NCBI GenBank assembly: GCA_018340375.1
Contig: JAFFJZ010000010.1
Span: forward strand, 8,618,001-8,682,000
DNA: 64,000 nt
From: Gonatopus flavifemur
Taxonomy: Eukaryota; Arthropoda; Insecta; Hymenoptera; Dryinidae
Reading direction: 5' to 3'
The notes below the pieces were generated by a model that worked only from the letters and a program-made list of their open reading frames with translations, was not told the origin of the DNA and did no database searches. Positions within the stretch are counted from its first letter, which is position 1. Every line of letters starts with the position of its first letter. Shown here piece by piece: positions 1-12,180 of the stretch. Position numbers and translations under genes: made by a program.

Positions 1-1303
1 AAATCCCTTCATAAAAATATGAACGTTACATACATATATATATTTCTTCTTTTAAGTATCTGCATCTGTAAGATTATTCTGTGAGTGTATTGTGAACCTC
101 GGCGTATGGAAGAAAGAGCAGGGACGATGAGAGACGCTGGGAAGAACGAAGGTTGTTCCTTAGAAGAAGGAAGAACATTCAGTTTCATGGAACCTGTTCT
201 GAAACGACGACTCTCCCGATACGGGACGAGGTTTTCTTGTGTTAGCCCGAACTACTACATATACTACATATTTCACGCGATTACGTGCACATGTATGCGT
301 ATATACCTGAATGCGCAGACATATTCAAAGATCGTAAATTAATGTTTCGTTCTTACAAACGTCTACGTTTCGGTATACGTCGGGGAATCCGAAAATACGA
401 AATAGCTTAATTAGATGTTCAGGCCTGATGCCGGTGACAAGTTACACCGACACACATACATACACCTTTTGGAAATGATGAAGAGGTCGTGAAACGGAAG
501 GACATGATTGATGTTGTTTCGGTGTCATTTCAAAGCCGTTTGAATAAATTTGAAAGACTTTGAGATCCAGATTTCAAAATCTTTCTAATACTCATTTCAC
601 TCAGAATTGACTATTCTTTCGGTTGTCTTTGAAAACATCTTCTCCCGTTTGTGTACTCACAGATTACGTTCTTATGTTGGATGAATCAAAACTATATTGA
701 CATTGAAGATACGAATTATATCTTTCTTTTTTGTTTTGAATTGTCAATTACGCATGTACATTTGTATCACAATCATTCAAAGATAACACCACACGAAGGA
801 CGTATCAATCGCAAGAAGTTTCACCGGTTTATTCCGTGGAACTCCTTGGAACAAGAATAAACACTTATCGCATTGCCGCATGGGATGATCGGATAGTTTG
901 ATCCTTTTATTTCAAGAATATCTTCTTGCGATTGATACGTGATCGGTGCTCATGCGCTAGTCCCTAGATTTTTTCTCCGAGTATATGACCCGATTCCCAG
1001 ACAGCACTGGAGGTGCTCGGAATGTTTTAGAAACGTGCCCGTGGTTTCGCGACCTCCGATTCCAACAATTACGTTTCTAAAACATTTTTCAAACTCACAT
1101 TGTCAAAACATTTATATGATCCATGAAAATTCCCCATCTCGTCGCTAACCTACGCCAACCTACATATCATTCATATTCAAAGTTTAACACATGACCAATA
1201 CAGCGAAAAATAGTAAAACCATATTGTTTTTCACATAATCAACTGATTCTTACTGCACAACATAAAAAATCATGAAAATACACATATTGTAGAGATTGAA
1301 ACA
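1..1303. other. No gene recognised
   Basis: AT-rich sequence with short chance ORFs only (85, 69 and 69 codons), none resembling a known family. No splice-linked reading frame or RNA gene could be supported. Confidence 0.5.
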
Positions 1304-1910
1304 AACACTGTAAAAAATTTTGGTGGTAATATTACCAAATGTCAATGGCAACAGGATTCACCTATACAATATTGGTAAAATTACATGATATATGTTAATG
1401 TAAAAATTACCAACTACACACACCAGTGAATTCACACATCCACCCAAGGTAAATTTACACATACATGTTAACTGTAATTTTACCAGAATGCAAGTAATTT
1501 TACATTGACATGTACATGTAATTCGATTTTACCAGCACTGTTAGAAAAATCTGTCTTAAATTTCACAAGAATATTATGAAGTTTTTTACATAATAATTTT
1601 ATTAAATTTCATACGAAATTTTGTATGATAATCAATTATTAAATTAATAATAAATTATTGAATTTCATATGGAAATATGATATTTCATACAAAGTTTCGT
1701 ATGAAATTTAATAAAATTATTATGTAAAAAACTTCATAATATTCTTATGAAATTTAAGACTGATTTTTCTAACAGTGAGTCCTAAGTATTTGTAGATTAC
1801 CAATGAAGTAGGTAATTTTACATTGACATGTGGATATAATTTCATTTCACCAGTATTCAGTACTTGTAAAATTACCATCATAGTGTTCATGTTAATTTAC
1901 AGGTGACATG
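1304..1910. repeat. CACTGTAAAAAATTT-ended element with TTTTACCAG words
   Basis: The left end reads CACTGTAAAAAATTT, a terminus seen again near 15648, 15840, 16110 and, as a variant, 26954. The interior is made of repeated words such as GTAATTTTACCAG and ACATTGACATG. A palindrome (1536-1777) is nested inside. The right end is not sharp. The shape suggests a MITE-like non-autonomous DNA transposon; no coding capacity is seen. Confidence 0.5.
1536..1777. repeat. Near-perfect palindrome (foldback), arms about 100 bp
   Basis: Left arm 1536-1635 starts CACTGTTAGAAAAATC; right arm about 1678-1777 ends GATTTTTCTAACAGTG. The arms match with only a few mismatches around a roughly 40-base AT-rich centre. 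It interrupts the word repeats on both sides, so it inserted later. Confidence 0.75.
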
Positions 1911-3109
1911 CTGAGTAAAAAGACTGCCAAATATTTATGGAGAATACATTTTACAGGAACGGTCTTGGTAAACTTGTTGCATGTAATTTTACATCTATTT
2001 CTCACAGTGAAGATATTAAAAAGCGCTTTAGAGTCGAACTATTTTTCATTAAATCCAGCACTTCATAAACTCATACGTGTAATTTATTACACACAAGATT
2101 ATTTTACTAGAATAAAATTGATTTAGGATGTCTTTTAAATGAAAATATCCACAGATATGTCATCAATTTGATAATTTATAAAGACAAATTCAACATCTGC
2201 TAATCACGTTTTGTGAGAATACAAATAAAAGGAACCAGGACATTTTCATGTTTTAAAAACATACATGCGACCTTTTTGAAACCTCACAAAACGTTTCTGA
2301 AACATCCGATTTGTAACGAAGTACGTTTTGTGAATGTTTACAAAAGCTCTCAGTGCCGTCTGGGTTTTTGAATTCATAACTCTTTGTGTGGAGTTTGGAC
2401 CGTTGTTGGAGCTCCCAACTCGGAGCGAGTTCAAATAACCATTACAATGCCTGTTGATTTGACATTACTAACCCGAAGTCGAAATGATAACAACTTTTTA
2501 CCTGACCCCTAGTACCGGAATTGCAATCCTACCCCCAGTAGAAATGCATATTGGGTGTTCAGTCAGGACCAGACCTGGAAAACTTCATCTCAAATCAGGT
2601 TCTAATATGGAATGTAACGCACCGTTGTATCAGAGCCCGATGTAACGACGATGTATGATAGAGGATGCCAAATAACAAACTTTGGCGTGTCAAATCATGA
2701 CCTCCCCAGGAGCAGATGAGGTGAGCCCTATCACTGTTCGATCGAGCTCATATCGAACTTGAAACTGGCCATACAATTTTTCTGTTCGAGACCCGTATCG
2801 GCAAGTCTCAATAATGCCATCATAACGGTGACATGTACGTCAAGAAATGTTTATTTCATGCTACCAAGGTGTCTCCGCATAAAGCATTGGTATCAAGGAT
2901 CGGCAACCTCAATCACTTTTCATACTTTACATACTGTTTTTGCTGTCAAGCATTTTTCTATTCTCACCAAATAGAAATTCTCCACATCAAATTTGAAAGT
3001 ACTCCGGGGGGGGGGGGGGGGGTTGGTAACGTTAATTCGGCGAGAAAAAGGCCCAATTTTGAGAATGTTTTTAAACGCTACAGGTGATACAAATTCATTC
3101 AATTGATGA
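1911..3109. other. No gene; G17 run and a dispersed repeat fragment
   Basis: No supported gene. A run of 17 G lies at 3006-3022. Bases about 2795-2900 are a diverged copy of 36860-36960: both contain GGTGACATG, ACCAAGGTGT and TCCGCAT in the same order, so this is a dispersed repeat present at least twice. Confidence 0.5.
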
Positions 3110-3615
3110 TAACATTATAATAACATAAGAAGAATATTTCCTGGATTTTTCAAATAAAAATATTGATAATTGACTCGATGTTAGTAAATCTTCAGAAGCG
3201 CGCGGTGAAGCCGAAGTACACTTTGAATCGAAATCTAAAATCTTTCAAAATTTAGTATACTACTTCCTTACATGAATGACCAAGTAACACTGACAGCTTG
3301 TTTTCGGATTTTTCAATTTTTTGTGACACTAAGAAGTGAAAACACCGATTTTCGCTTCAAAAAATGGGCCTATTTGTTATTGTAAAATGAATAATTATCA
3401 AAAAACAAAGTTCCCACCCTGGATTACCTGGTCATTTGTTTAAGGAAGTAGTATACTAAATTTCAAAAGAATCGGTCGAGTAGATTTTGATTCAAGCTGT
3501 ACACCGGCTTGTCACCGAGGTGCCTCTGAAGATTTGCTACCATCGAGTCAATTATTAATATTTTTGTTTGAAGTATTCAGGATATATTCTTCATATATTG
3601 TATTATTTCATTATT
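3110..3615. repeat. Foldback element, about 500 bp
   Basis: The two halves are reverse complements with moderate divergence. TAATTGACTCGATG near 3169 pairs with CATCGAGTCAATTATT near 3541, and TTTAGTATACTACTTCCTTA near 3251 pairs with its complement near 3441. The centre is near 3360. No coding potential. Confidence 0.7.
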
Positions 3616-4149
3616 GATTGAATTCCTCTGGTGTAACCTGTAACCTATAACAAAGAACGATTGACTGTTCTTCCAGGGAATTATTTGAGTCTTATACGTA
3701 TATTCCCTATATACATCTTTTACTACTCGCGAGAAACACTCGATCGGTAACTTAGCTAGCAATTCAGCCATCAAAAGTCGAAATTAAGGAGCATGTCAAT
3801 ATTGAGCCATGCTATTACCAATGATCGGCGCTACATTGAAAATTAATGTTTATCCAGACTAGACCAAAGTTGGTGGCAATATTCAATAACGTTCCAAATG
3901 ATCCTCACTATCAATAGAATCTATCGTTCGGTCAAGATTGGACCAAGGATGACCCTAGTAAGCGCCAAGCCTGGCGGAATTGTGAATGAATGGTAGGCTG
4001 ACAACCGAAATTCGTTGAACACCGATATCGATGCAACATTATATTCGTTGTTAATCGACATTGAATATTTATAGATTGCTAAGCCTTGCCTGACAATATC
4101 GCGTCAAGCTATATTCTATTGTCAGCATTGGTGGAACCTTAAAATTTTT

Positions 4150-4255
4150 ATTATTGGTTGGAAAGTGCCTGGTATGCAAATTTTTACCTTGGTCTTGGAA
4201 CTGTCTTATCCCTCTTATCAACGATTCGCAAACCAGGCACTTTCCAACCAATAAT
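4150..4255. repeat. Short hairpin with 23-bp perfect arms
   Basis: The arms at 4150-4172 and 4233-4255 share the word TTGGTTGGAAAGTGCCTGG as exact inverse complements. The loop holds TTGGTCTTGGAACTGTC, which recurs as a direct repeat near 4421. This fits a small foldback MITE or a nested insertion. Confidence 0.65.
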
Positions 4256-4813
4256 GAAAAACAACTCACGTTCGGCTCCGATTCGTCCGATTCCATGGAT
4301 TTTCCTAATATACTCCAAGAAACTTTTTTGTACTTGAAAAAGAGTTGAATCAACACGAAACGTCGTGCGGCTGGAAAATTTTCAATAAATATCCGTTTCG
4401 ACAAACGCCAAGTTTTGCTTTGGTCTTGGAACTGTCTTATCCCTCTTATTAAAAATCTTTATGTGGGAAATTTTGTTTCCGATTTGGTAAGGTTTTACAA
4501 GATGTAAAAAGTTCATGGAACGGAATAGAGAAGTTCCTGATCGGTTCTTCGGTTGTCTGGGATCTCTTGGGAGCTTATTCAACCTGCTAAAATTCCTGAG
4601 AGTGATTCTCAGCAATTACCATGAAAAAACCCGTCAGAAACTTATAAAATAACTCCAACAGATCCTGTTGGGCATTTTCAGTAGGATCGTATGCAAGTCT
4701 GCTGAATCCTCCAAATTCCATCGTTAACTCAAGAATTTCATAAAGAGTCTGCATTCATGTTCACCTATATAACAATGGAAATATTCCTGAAAAGTTAACT
4801 CAACTATAATAAA

Positions 4814-5005
4814 ATGTGATGGTATCTGGCGGTGAGTTTGCTGGCGGTGACTTATTATTTTTTGGAGGATCTACTACATCCAGATAAAGAAAGAATAGAT
4901 TTTGCAATTCAAATCGAAGGGATTGCGAGATTCTTAGTTCCTTTCTTTTAGCCGAATATGGTCCCTTTCGAGAATCATAAAAGTCACCGCTAGGTACCAT
5001 CACAT
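4814..5005. repeat. MITE-like element, about 190 bp
   Basis: Terminal inverted repeats: ATGTGATGGTATCTGGCGG on the left and the near complement CCGCTAGGTACCATCACAT on the right. The interior has no gene. Confidence 0.6.
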
Positions 5006-5116
5006 GGTAAAAAATGGTTTCCGTCAGAAACTCGAAAACAAATCCTTTTTAAGATTTAAACAGTAAAAAGTAAAACTTAAAGTGATCCCGAATATCAGCT
5101 TGAAAATGCAGCCAAA

Positions 5117-5182
5117 AGTAGCGCCTATTCCAATTGAAATTCAGTCTTTTTCATTGCTCACTTTCAGTTGGAATAGGCGCTA
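5117..5182. repeat. Hairpin with AGTAGCGCCTATTCCAA arms
   Basis: AGTAGCGCCTATTCCAA and its exact complement TTGGAATAGGCGCTACT lie about 35 bases apart. The pair would form a 17-bp stem. Origin unknown, probably another small foldback. Confidence 0.55.
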
Positions 5183-5290
5183 CTTGTATTGAACTGTTCT
5201 AAGTGGGAACACGAAATTTGAAACTTTCTGACACGAAAATAATTAATTTTCAAAACGTAAGTTAGAAAATAATTATTCTTCAATCCACAG

Positions 5291-5517
5291 CTCTGGTTAA
5301 ACAAACCGATTGATTCTTACCAAATCTCATTGAATCTTACACAATGTTCTGACCAAATCCTACTAAACCATTTTCAATGAGATTTAATCAGATGAGTGGA
5401 TTTTTTCAATGTGATTCTGATCGAATCTCGCCAAATCTGATTAAATCTGGCACAATGTTCTGACCAAATCCCAATCAATTCCACTCCATCAGATTCTATG
5501 GATCTTTCAAACCAGAC
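5291..5517. repeat. CTGGTT-ended element built of GATTTGGTCAGAA-like words
   Basis: The left end reads CTCTGGTTAAACAAACC and the right end is a weaker inverse, GGATCTTTCAAACCAG. The interior repeats words such as CACAATGTTCTGACCAAAT. The same vocabulary on the other strand fills 46897-47136, so both belong to one family. Confidence 0.5.
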
Positions 5518-7259
5518 AGTTCTCTATTAGATGCATGATAGAAATTGTACAATTGAAAATTAATTTTTAATTATTCGGAGCGTGTAAGCGATTAAATACT
5601 TCATTTAATTTTATCATAACATCACAGTAGGTAATTAATACTCTTCACCCACAAGCTAAATCCACGCGAATCGCTCGTTTATCTCTATCTCTATACACGT
5701 GATATCGTAGTTAATGTGAATCCAACGATGAAGAGATTCATCTTCGAGAAAAGCTACGGTTTGTGAATCACGTTCGACTTGAATGAAAAGTACGTAACAT
5801 CGTGGAACAGGTATCTACGTAAAGTCGTAATACCGGTTGAAAAACATACATTTAACTCAGCGATTTTCTTGAGCGATCGGAAACTTACAATCGTTTTAAA
5901 TAATCGGAATAATTCATCGAGACACATAGAGAACATTCTCAGGGACGGAAGCGTTTCGTACGCACATGTATATCGAAACCTCCGTCTTTTCATCGATCGA
6001 AAAGAAGGAGAAAAAAAAAAAGGTAGAAATACAAGAGAATAAGGAGGGCTTGAACCAACGAAAATGCATGCAACCGTGTATGCATAAACGAAGTCAAGGA
6101 AGAGACTTCCAAAAGATAATTGGTAGAACTGAATTCCTGTCTAAATGAAAACCCTCTCTCCCATAATTGATAGTTACACATCTGAAGCCCATAAAGTATC
6201 CGTCCTTCAAAACTTTCGATGCTTCTTTCATTCATTTCCACGTTTTTTGCCTCAGTCTGAAATAATATCGGAGGAAATTAAAGTCTTTTTTACAGCATTT
6301 GTAGATTAAGTTGAGGAGAAATTGATCTTCTTTTTATATATAATTCTACTATTCCATGGTGATTTTTTCCCCATGTATCGTTTATTGGAAAAAGAACTAT
6401 ACACACAGAAGTTTCACGCCTTTTTACAAAAGTTTTTTGAATGCTTTGAGGAGGATACAACGTTATACGAATTTTTAGGCTCTGTCCAGACGAATTTGTG
6501 GCAGCAAATAATTTATTATTACATACATCAGTGAATTATTCAACCTTAGCTGCTAATTATTCGTTGAAATATCAGCTAAATTTCGAGCATTACATATAGA
6601 ATAGCAAGAAAAAATCTTTGCTGCCACAGGGAATCATTTTTTCTCCGTTCCAAGTCGCAAAAAATCATAATTCCTGAAAATTTCACATTTTTTTCATGAG
6701 TTTGATTTCAATTTCGAGCAATGAAACTCTAGAATTAGGACTGTCGGAAACGTTCTTTCCCAATTCAATGAATTCTTTTTCAAGTATTCTGAGTAGAGAG
6801 AGTTTGTTTCAGCCAAACAAAATTTTGGTTGAAATGAACGCAGGAAAACTTTTTGGTTGGCTGAAATAAAGTTTATTTGGGGTGAACAAAATTTGGTTCA
6901 CAATAATTAAGACAAATAAATTTCATTTTAGCCAAGCGAAAACTTCCTTTGCGTTCTGTAATAATTCCAAGATGCACTTGAAGTCTCAAAGCTTTCTCAA
7001 CCCCTCCGAGATTGATTAGACCTATCGATATTCAGATTTTTTCTTAATAAATTGACCATTCCATTCACAAAAAGAAAAAAATTTTGCAAAACCGTTGGAA
7101 TTCTTGTTCGTGTGGTATCGTCAAACACGTTCTCGAGACACCTTGAGAGGAATGAGAAAGAGGAAGGAGGAGAATAATGAGAAGAAGAAGGATAAAAAGA
7201 AGCTCATGGATGAGAAAAGAGGAAACTAAGATGAAAACGGCCCGCAGCATTTAGGGAGA
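5518..7259. other. No gene recognised
   Basis: Short ORFs only, none with recognisable similarity. A purine-rich stretch (GAGGAAGGAGGAGAATAATG and neighbours) lies near 7150-7230. No clean repeat boundaries seen. Confidence 0.45.
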
Positions 7260-7560
7260 AAAAGATTCAGAAAGCTATGTAGCGTGCACGCGCGCCTTGA
7301 TTTTTCGAGGGGCTAATTTCAGGCTAACCGAACGAACCGATTGGCTCACAGTGGAGTGGTTTCGAAGAGAAGGCATTCTTTGAAACACGGTCATCCTCCG
7401 CGTCGTTAAAGGAAGGTTGAACGCGTAATTGCGATTAAAAAGCCCTCGTCGCTTGGCGTTTGGCAGGAAATCGACTCTCGAAGATTCTCGCTGTGTTTTA
7501 CAGTAAAAATCTCGTTCGTGCATGACAGACACGCTATCGCGGTCATCGAGTTTCCTTCAA
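7260..7560. promoter_or_regulatory. CpG-richer unique block, possible regulatory DNA or non-coding exon
   Basis: This stretch is richer in GC and CpG than its surroundings (GTGCACGCGCGCC, CTCGTCGCTTGGCG) and shows no inverted repeats. It lies about 10 kb upstream of the stan ATG. It could be a promoter, enhancer or untranslated exon, but nothing in the sequence proves it. Confidence 0.15.
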
Positions 7561-8579
7561 ACAATGTGGAATCGATGCTATTGTCTATAAATGTAATTTT
7601 CAAATATGAATTCACGAACGTCTGAAAAGAATGGTTGAAACCTCTATTCCTCGCATGAAGATTGAAATCTTGGTTCTTCGAACCGATTTGAATTTGGTGG
7701 ATCATAAAACTCAACGAGCAGGCATTGAACGGAGTCATTTTTGCCCACCTATCTCACGTTCCGGAGTAACGGTAACAAAACTGAACTCCAGAGACTCATA
7801 AATTTCATGGGATTATTTTGTATTCAAACAAGTTTTAGCTTGAGCCATTTTTTTCTCCTCGTGAATGCTTTTCAACATTGCGCTCATCGTAACATCAAGT
7901 TCATTAGATTCTTCTCCGCAGCTTCATAATGTTAGTTAATTTTCCTAATAATGTCATGCGATGACAGTGGAGTACAATAGAATTAGTTAATATCACCACG
8001 CGTGGATCGTGATTTCATTGTGAATTCAGTTAATTCTCTATGCAGGGGAGAATGTTTCAATTCAATTTTTGGTCAAAAATCATTCGAACCTAGTGAATTT
8101 TTACTTCGATAATACAAAGAAGAGGAATAAACAAAACAAACAAAATCAAAACTCAATCAGAGCAAGATGTTTCGACACAGACAGGATTGAACTGAAATTA
8201 ACCAATTCGAAAACGATATAGCAAAAATTTATATAAATAATATATACAAATAAACCATACCTCCTCTCTGATATCTCTGCATCGTTCGCGTGTTTTATTC
8301 GCAGTTCAACTGATAAGGGAAGAAAAATGCTTCTAGAAGCAAAAATCCTTACCTCTGGCCATAAGAGGGAATCTGATTATAATTGTTTATTTCCGTTGTT
8401 AACAAAGATGCTGGAGAAGTGATTGTATCCCCCAGTGTAAATTCGAATCGTTAATTTCAGGCCTTCGTTATCCCTACTTCGAGAATTAGATTCGATAATT
8501 ACCGATGCAACTGTGATTCCTGTTATCCGTTGCCTGGATGAAAATAGTTGCTTTTCCAATACAATGAGAAATCCTCATT
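7561..8579. other. No gene recognised
   Basis: AT-rich sequence with only short ORFs (the longest under 115 codons, on the - strand). No recognisable protein, RNA or repeat boundary. Confidence 0.4.
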
Positions 8580-9110
8580 ACCGCGCTAGATTTTGTATAC
8601 AAAGCCAAGAGAAACCATAACCCTCGTCGTGTATCGAAATCGCAGTTGTCGTCATCTCCGTTCTCCCCCTTTGGATGTTCCTCTCCATCTCCTCGTGGTC
8701 AGTTATCTGCGTGTAGTAGAATTACGTGTTACTGGCAATGGATCATCTGCTCTTTTCATTCTCTTTCTTTCTTTCTTTTGCGCTTACGATGGTCGGGTCT
8801 CTTCGGGATTGGTTTGCGCCGACTAGACGGTCGCAGTCATTGGTTAAAACCGGATCGTATACCCTAAGGGCGTTCGAACTGACTTCATACATCCACTATA
8901 CGCGAGTCGAATGGAAAAGAGAAAAGAATGGAGATGCAGGGATCTCTTCCCCGTGTGTTACAGCGCGTGTAGTAGCAGCAGCAGCAGCGGATAGAGAGCT
9001 GGAAAAAGAGACGAGAGGGATAGAAGTGGAAAGAGTGCTAGCCATCCCGCTCATTCCGGTCTACTAGTTTTGCCATCTAAGTGAACGAGAACCAGAGATA
9101 TATGTAAGAA
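8580..9110 (+). promoter_or_regulatory. Possible upstream untranslated exon or promoter (stan or unknown gene)
   Basis: A less AT-rich block with pyrimidine-rich sequence, a TCAGTT initiator-like hexamer at 8699, a 113-codon open frame (8726-9067) including a GCAGCAGCAGCAGCGG run, and a possible splice donor ATGTAAGA near 9103. The ORF shows no known domain; its Ala run comes from the GCA repeat. I found no good downstream promoter element match. The role is a guess from position and composition. Confidence 0.15.
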
Positions 9111-10133
9111 GATAAAAACAACTGACTTCGAAGATACTTGTCAGAGCTCTTGTCCTCCTCTGTATCGAACGCTGTTACACCATGGAATTGCATCCAACGT
9201 TAGATAAATTCGCGATGAATAAAAGAAATATACTATATCATGCGAGTTGAACTATCAGGCACGGTGGGAGATCGTTTGTGCGAACATTGAAATTAACATT
9301 TCATCCAAATATTATCCACGGTACGTGGCTCAAAATATTCAGAGTTGAGTTTTTCTTTAGATGAAAATCGAATTCCATCGATTTTAAGGAATTATAGATC
9401 TGCGGATAAGACCTGCGCAAAAGGAAATGGAGAAAAACAATTCAAATTTCCCAGACATCGTTAATCGTTGTTTCCAATCGTTTTCCATCATTTCTTTTTC
9501 TCAGAGTTATACTCTAATAGCATTTTACGCGCAAGTGTAAACAATTCACAAGTAAATCAAGTCATCGAATCGCTACCGAAATCGGATCCATGTACCTCAC
9601 GTTGCGTGCGTTTGCGTGTAGATAGAGAGTCATAGCATTATTTGCTAGCAAAATACTTGCAAACTATGCGCGTTGAACACGCAACTTTCGAGGTTCAAAC
9701 TTTACGCGTACAAAATGTTATCTACCCGAGCAAGCGTTATATCAGCACTCGCTAGGCCCTTACAAATTCCCCGCTAGCCACTAGACTCTTTCTAGCCCTT
9801 GGCTAGATTCTCGCGAGGCCCTAGACAGCTCCATGGATGACGTTGCTGGGGTAAGGAAGTACCCATAAAGACGGGTATTCATTACTCGAGTATTCAGCTC
9901 CTGTATTTTTCTTTCGATACATTTCTAGCCCTCCACAACAGTATTCAATTCTCCAAGTTTCCTCAATTGCCGATAAATAATCTCATACCCGATTTAGGGG
10001 AGTTGGCTGCATAACCGCTAAATGTGGGATATCTTTATTTGTCTTCTTTGTTGTTCTCGATTTGAATGCTTAATCAGAAAATGCGATTTGGAAAAGAGGA
10101 ATGACCATTGTAACTTGGGGTGTGAAGCTCTGT
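9111..10133. other. No gene; CTAG-rich word patch
   Basis: No supported gene. Bases about 9745-9835 carry repeated CTAG-containing words (GCTAGGCCCTTAC, GCTAGCCACTAG, TTGGCTAGATT), the look of a degraded short-word element. Confidence 0.4.
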
Positions 10134-10394
10134 CTATTTCAATTCAATTGCCTTTTGTTCTAAGAATTTTGAATCTAAAAAGTCCGATCTGTTGATTTTA
10201 CTACGGTATTTTGATTTCAAAACTAGTTGTTCTCGCAAGGGGTATGGATTTCTGACTTTCAACCATGATAATTGAATGCAATTCAGGTAACCTGCTATCG
10301 GTTCATCGGCTCTTTGCATTCTCGTCAAAACTTGCATATTCAACTTGAGTTCAAACACCTTAGGTCGGAGACTCATGCTAGCGATGTCGCGCAC
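10134..10394 (-). pseudogene. Retroelement gag-like remnant
   Basis: An 86-codon frame on the - strand includes the stretch RADEPIAGYLNCIQ followed by NPYPLREQL, which reads like a fragment of an LTR-retrotransposon capsid protein (gag). No protease, reverse transcriptase or LTR is visible nearby, so if real it is a dead fragment. Other - strand frames up to 11519 may be further pieces, split by two MITEs (10572-10810 and 10960-11130). Based on recalled gag patterns only. Confidence 0.25.
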
Positions 10395-10571
10395 AACACC
10401 ATCAGAAGAAAAGAGAGGGAGGATAGTTTCAACTCGGATGTGTTTTTTCTTCTAATGATGTCGCGTACGACAGTCCCTAGCATAAGCCTTTGGCCTTAGA
10501 TCCAAAGCAATTTCCAAATGTGTGTAGTAAGAAACTATTCCCTGAATTTAGAATATGTTTCCTTGAGTCTA

Positions 10572-10810
10572 TAGGGGAGACCGGATACGGTTGGAACACA
10601 GGACGGTTGGAACGCCACAAATATTCCGCTAATTGTTTTCGTAATAAGTGAATTACGCAACGTGTGGTGAATGATGCGACACTGAGATTCGTGATGGGAC
10701 TTCGGTATCACTTCATTCTTCCCTGGATCTTTTTCCCCATTATCAAAAACTGGCGAGATATTTGTTCTGTTCCAACCGTCCTGTGTTCCAATCGCACCCG
10801 GTCAACCCTA
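10572..10810. repeat. TIR element (MITE), about 239 bp
   Basis: Inverted ends of about 55 bp: TAGGGGAGACCGG on the left and the complement of CCGGTCAACCCTA on the right. Both contain GGAACACAGGACGGTTGGAA, exactly inverted. The interior is non-coding. TA at both outer ends would suit a Tc1/mariner-type target. Confidence 0.8.
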
Positions 10811-10959
10811 CCATTGGAGCGCGATACCTTTTAACATAAGGCTTAATAGTTCGGCGTCTGTCAAATTAGTCATTCCTCTACGCTGTTTTAATCGTTGTAA
10901 GGAAATTTGCACCGCCATTCTCCACTGTCCTGAAAGATATAAGCACCAACCTCTCGTCA

Positions 10960-11130
10960 TCCCTAGTAGAAATGCTCTAGTGATTGACGAGTTTTGTAAC
11001 GCTGAACTAGCCAAAAACTAGACGCTTGCAAGTGCCTCGTAGGATTCTGGTGAGGTACTTGCCAGTGTCTAGTATCTGGCTAGTTGAGCGTTACAAAACT
11101 CGTCAATAACTAGAGCATTTCTACTTGGGA
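10960..11130. repeat. Foldback MITE, about 170 bp
   Basis: A near-complete palindrome. TAGTAGAAATGCTCTAGTGA on the left pairs with its near complement near 11104-11125, GAGTTTTGTAACGCTGAACT near 10990 pairs with its near complement near 11085, and the centre is near 11045. It may split the gag-like remnant. Confidence 0.75.
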
Positions 11131-12180
11131 TTGCCCGCTAAGTTTCTTTTTCCGGAATTGACAACGGGATGTTGGGAGAACCTTACATGTTATCGTTGTG
11201 GAAATTTGTTGAAAATCACGTGATGCGGCTGGAAAGGGAGTTTGATAATTATTCGTGGGGAATTTGACGTAGAAAACATCTCCCAATGACACATGGAAAG
11301 CTGTGGATTGTCTCAGGGAGTGATGGCCATGATATATTAAGGGCTAGAACTATCTTTCACGGCAGTTTTGCAATTGGAGGTCCTATCTCTACGCTTACTG
11401 TTGTGGTTGTTGTAATGTGGATTGTCGTGCTTATCGTTTGGACTATCACTTCTCGAACTTGATTGTAACCTACGAAGTTTCAATTGCTGAAGTTTGAATC
11501 GTTTATTAAATCGAATCAATAATCGAATAACGGAATACTCAGACTCAACCCCAGTTGAAGACTCAAAATCTTACAGCATATTCTTCAAGGAGTTTATTCG
11601 AGAAGATGAATAACGATGATTCATCAGATTTGGAGAGTTCGAATTTTCGTTTCGTTGTTATAAACGATTCAAACTCCTATAACGTTTGATTATTCTAATT
11701 CCTGATCCCCGGTGAAGATTCAAAAGTGAAGAGCGCGGGTTAACTATGCGAGGCACTAGGGGTTACTATGTTTCGTCCTAGCTCATCGTTTTCTCATAAA
11801 ACGCTCTGTTGAGGCTCTCTTTATGGATTTATAGTTCGTGAGGAGAATAAAGTAATCCCCAAATCGTTTATGGACCATTCAATCTCTTTATTGAGTTCGA
11901 AGAAACCTTTTTGTTCAATCCCTTTTGTGTATCAATGTCTCCGTGGTATTCAACAAATAATTTTGTAAGATTTTATTTAATTCTCTTTCACCCTAGGATT
12001 TCAATTATTCCCATTTACCTTTACGCACGTTCAAGTTATCTGTGCCAGATATTTCCTGTCTTTAAACATTCTTTTTTACGAGTTCAATAAACAACTGTGG
12101 GGGCGTTAGCCGCAAAACACCCATTTTCGTCCTGAAAATCCTGGAATTATTCTGGGATTGAGGAGAATCGATTCGCTATC
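11131..12180. other. No gene; possible further retroelement debris
   Basis: Two 60-codon - strand frames are rich in Arg, Ser and Asn. On the + strand TGTTATCGTTGTGGA (11189) would read CYRCG, like the start of a zinc knuckle, but a stop follows shortly and no second half is seen. Confidence 0.3.

Noticed and set aside
8699..8735. TCAGTT initiator as stan promoter
   Set aside because: The hexamer is common and the expected downstream element is not matched; kept only as a low-confidence region call.
11180..11240. Zinc-knuckle-like CYRCG on the + strand
   Set aside because: Only half of the pattern is present and a stop follows within ten codons; also opposite in strand to the gag-like frame.
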